A stretch of DNA of 6,069 nt. Origin: Gemmatimonadota bacterium (GTDB taxonomy: Bacteria; ARS69). The notes beneath the pieces were generated by a model that had not been told where the DNA came from, made no database searches, and was given only the letters and a program-made list of their open reading frames with translations. Position numbers and translations under genes: made by a program. Of the stretch, positions 4,603 through 6,069 are shown piece by piece. The stretch is taken from assembly GCA_021604925.1 (NCBI GenBank), contig BQJX01000193.1, forward strand, positions 1 through 6,069, in the 5' to 3' direction. Position 1 is the stretch's first letter, and each line of letters starts with the position of its first letter.

Positions 4603-6069
4603 ACGAGGTGACGAGAAAGCGGCTCGAGCGCGTGGCCGAACGGATCTCCGATGAGCAGCCGGTGGACTGGAACGTGGAGGCGGACGAGACCGAGCAGGGA
4701 CGACGCCGACTTGCGAACCTGCGCGTACTCGAACAGATCCGCGTGATCCACTGCGGCGAGGGCGCGGAGGCCGTGCCGGCGCAGGAGGCCACGCGTCCGC
4801 TCGATCCCGCGCGCCCGGGTCGTTCTCCGGCGGCCGCGTCCCACTGGGGTCCGCTGGAACTGCGCGCTCCCATCGGAAGCGGATCCGCCGGCAGCGTCTT
4901 CCGCGCGTGGGATCCGGATCTGCAGACGGAGGTCGCGCTGAAGCTGCACAACCACCCGGGGGACGCGTCCACGGACTTCCTCCAGGAGGCACGGCAGTTG
5001 GCCAAGGTGCGCCATCCGAACGTGGTGGTGGTCCACGGCGCGCGCGAGCGGTCCGGCCGGCTCGGCATCTGGATGGAGTTGATCCGGGGGCACACCCTGG
5101 AAGAGTGCCTGCAGCAGCAGGGGCCCTATGGCGCCAACGAGGCCACCTCGATCGGGATCGACGTGCTGCGGGCGCTGGCGGCCGTGCACGGGGCGGGACT
5201 CGTGCACCGCGACGTGAAAGCGTCCAATGTGATGCGGGAAGACGGCGGCCGCGTCGTTCTCATGGATTTCAGCTCCACCGTGGAGCGTCCGCGGCTGCAG
5301 GACCTCAGCGACGGCGAGGCGTTCGTGGGAACCGCGCGGTACATGTCGCCGGAGATCTTTGCCGGCCAGGCGGGCGGCCGCACGTCGGATCTGTACGCGG
5401 TGGGCGTTCTGCTCTACCGCCTCGCCACCGCGGAGTACCCGATCGATGCGCGCAGTGCACGCGAACTCCGCGACCGGCACCTTCGCGGCGAGTACGTGCC
5501 GCTGCGGGATCGTCGCCCGGATCTGCCGGCCGGGTTCGTGCGCGTGGTGGAAAAGGCGCTGGCGCCGGATCCGACGGACCGCTACCAGACCGCCGGCGAG
5601 ATGGAGCGCGAGCTGGCGTCCACCGTGGCGGCGGGGAGTTCGCGCCGGGGCAACTGGTGGATTCCCGCCCTCGGCGTGGCCGCGGCTGCGGGTTTGGTCG
5701 TGGGACTCACGGCGCTCTACGAGATGATCACGACGCCGCTCGAAGTCGAGGCGGCGTTCTTCCGCGCGACCCGGTCGGAGGAGGTGCGCCTTCAGCCGAA
5801 CGCGCAGTTGCAGGCCGGGGATCAGCTCTTTCTGGAGGTGCGCGGTTCCCGGCGGATGTGGGCCTATGTCTTCGACGAGGACGACCAGGGCGAAGCGTGG
5901 GTCCTGTTTCCGCTGGACGGTTGCGACATCGCCAATCCGCTGCCGGCCGACCGGAAGATGCGCCTCCCCGGGACGTTCGGCGGCGAACTCAACAACTGGC
6001 GGGTCACCAGTGCCGGAGGGCGCGAGCACCTGTTCGTGGTGGTCTCTGCCCGCCCGCTCGAGAAGCTGG
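4599..6069 (+). CDS. Transmembrane Ser/Thr protein kinase with DUF4384-like C-terminal domain (3' end outside the window)
   Basis: The 490 visible residues start at GTG 4599. Residues 1-80 form a charged N-terminal segment (DWNVEADETEQGRRRL; LRVLEQIRVIH) that I recall in kinases paired with such sigma factors. The kinase domain runs from about 85 to 340, with a glycine loop GSGSAGSV (93-100), VALK lysine K115, likely helix-C E130, and catalytic loop HRDVKASN (203-210, D205). It then has DFS at 223-225 instead of DFG, the activation-segment end GTARYMSPE (244-252), and SDLYAVGVLLY (263-273). One hydrophobic segment, about 353-373, would anchor it in the membrane. Beyond it, residues about 405-485 (MWAYVFDEDDQGEAWVLFPLDG; IANPLPADRKMRLPG; TSAGGREHLFVVVSA) resemble DUF4384, presumably outside the cytoplasm. 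It likely phosphorylates the adjacent sigma factor or a regulator of it; this is inference. Confidence 0.93.
   Translation, partial: MNEVTRKRLERVAERISDEQPVDWNVEADETEQGRRRLANLRVLEQIRVIHCGEGAEAVPAQEATRPLDPARPGRSPAAASHWGPLELRAPIGSGSAGSVFRAWDPDLQTEVALKLHNHPGDASTDFLQEARQLAKVRHPNVVVVHGARERSGRLGIWMELIRGHTLEECLQQQGPYGANEATSIGIDVLRALAAVHGAGLVHRDVKASNVMREDGGRVVLMDFSSTVERPRLQDLSDGEAFVGTARYMSPEIFAGQAGGRTSDLYAVGVLLYRLATAEYPIDARSARELRDRHLRGEYVPLRDRRPDLPAGFVRVVEKALAPDPTDRYQTAGEMERELASTVAAGSSRRGNWWIPALGVAAAAGLVVGLTALYEMITTPLEVEAAFFRATRSEEVRLQPNAQLQAGDQLFLEVRGSRRMWAYVFDEDDQGEAWVLFPLDGCDIANPLPADRKMRLPGTFGGELNNWRVTSAGGREHLFVVVSARPLEKL

Noticed and set aside
4482..6029. A 515-residue open frame on the minus strand under the kinase
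   Set aside because: It is antisense to conserved kinase motifs and its translation (Arg-, His- and Pro-rich) matches no family I know.

Overview
This is a GC-rich bacterial window (by eye around two-thirds to 70% G+C, with strong G/C bias at third codon positions). Four genes are complete and two are cut by the window edges. The lineage cannot be fixed from the sequence. A small ECF-type sigma factor fused by overlap to a Ser/Thr kinase with a DUF4384-like tail is the kind of pair I associate with Gemmatimonadota, Acidobacteriota, Eisenbacteria-like and myxobacterial genomes; this is inference.

Layout. Positions 2-418 (+) are the C-terminal end of an alpha/beta hydrolase of the type often fused to OsmC; here it stops without the OsmC domain. 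It converges on, and overlaps by 16 bp, an Lrp/AsnC regulator (403-876, -); a short imperfect palindrome covers the junction. A relatively AT-rich 95-bp spacer (877-971) carries back-to-back promoter-like elements and a TAGA-N12-TCTA dyad. It is followed by a ThrE-family exporter (972-2351, +) and, 12 bp later with the ribosome binding site overlapping the exporter stop, a PLP enzyme closely resembling plant-type methionine gamma-lyase (2364-3611, +). A strong rho-independent terminator (3699-3735) closes this transcription unit.

After a 427-bp gene-poor stretch (3612-4038), which holds the terminator and a nested hairpin, comes an ECF-like sigma factor (preferred start 4039, stop 4602). It overlaps by 4 bp a transmembrane Ser/Thr kinase (4599 onward) that runs off the right edge.

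How the genes may work together (inference). The left module reads as an Lrp-controlled amino-acid overflow unit: a regulator sensing an amino acid, an exporter of amino acids or organic acids, and a lyase degrading methionine to methanethiol, 2-oxobutyrate and ammonia. The right module reads as a membrane signalling pair in which the kinase probably controls the sigma factor encoded with it. The kinase has a non-standard DFS motif in place of DFG, and the sigma factor has several threonines and an altered acidic pattern in region 2.2. Together these make a phosphorylation-controlled sigma factor the most interesting hypothesis in the window.
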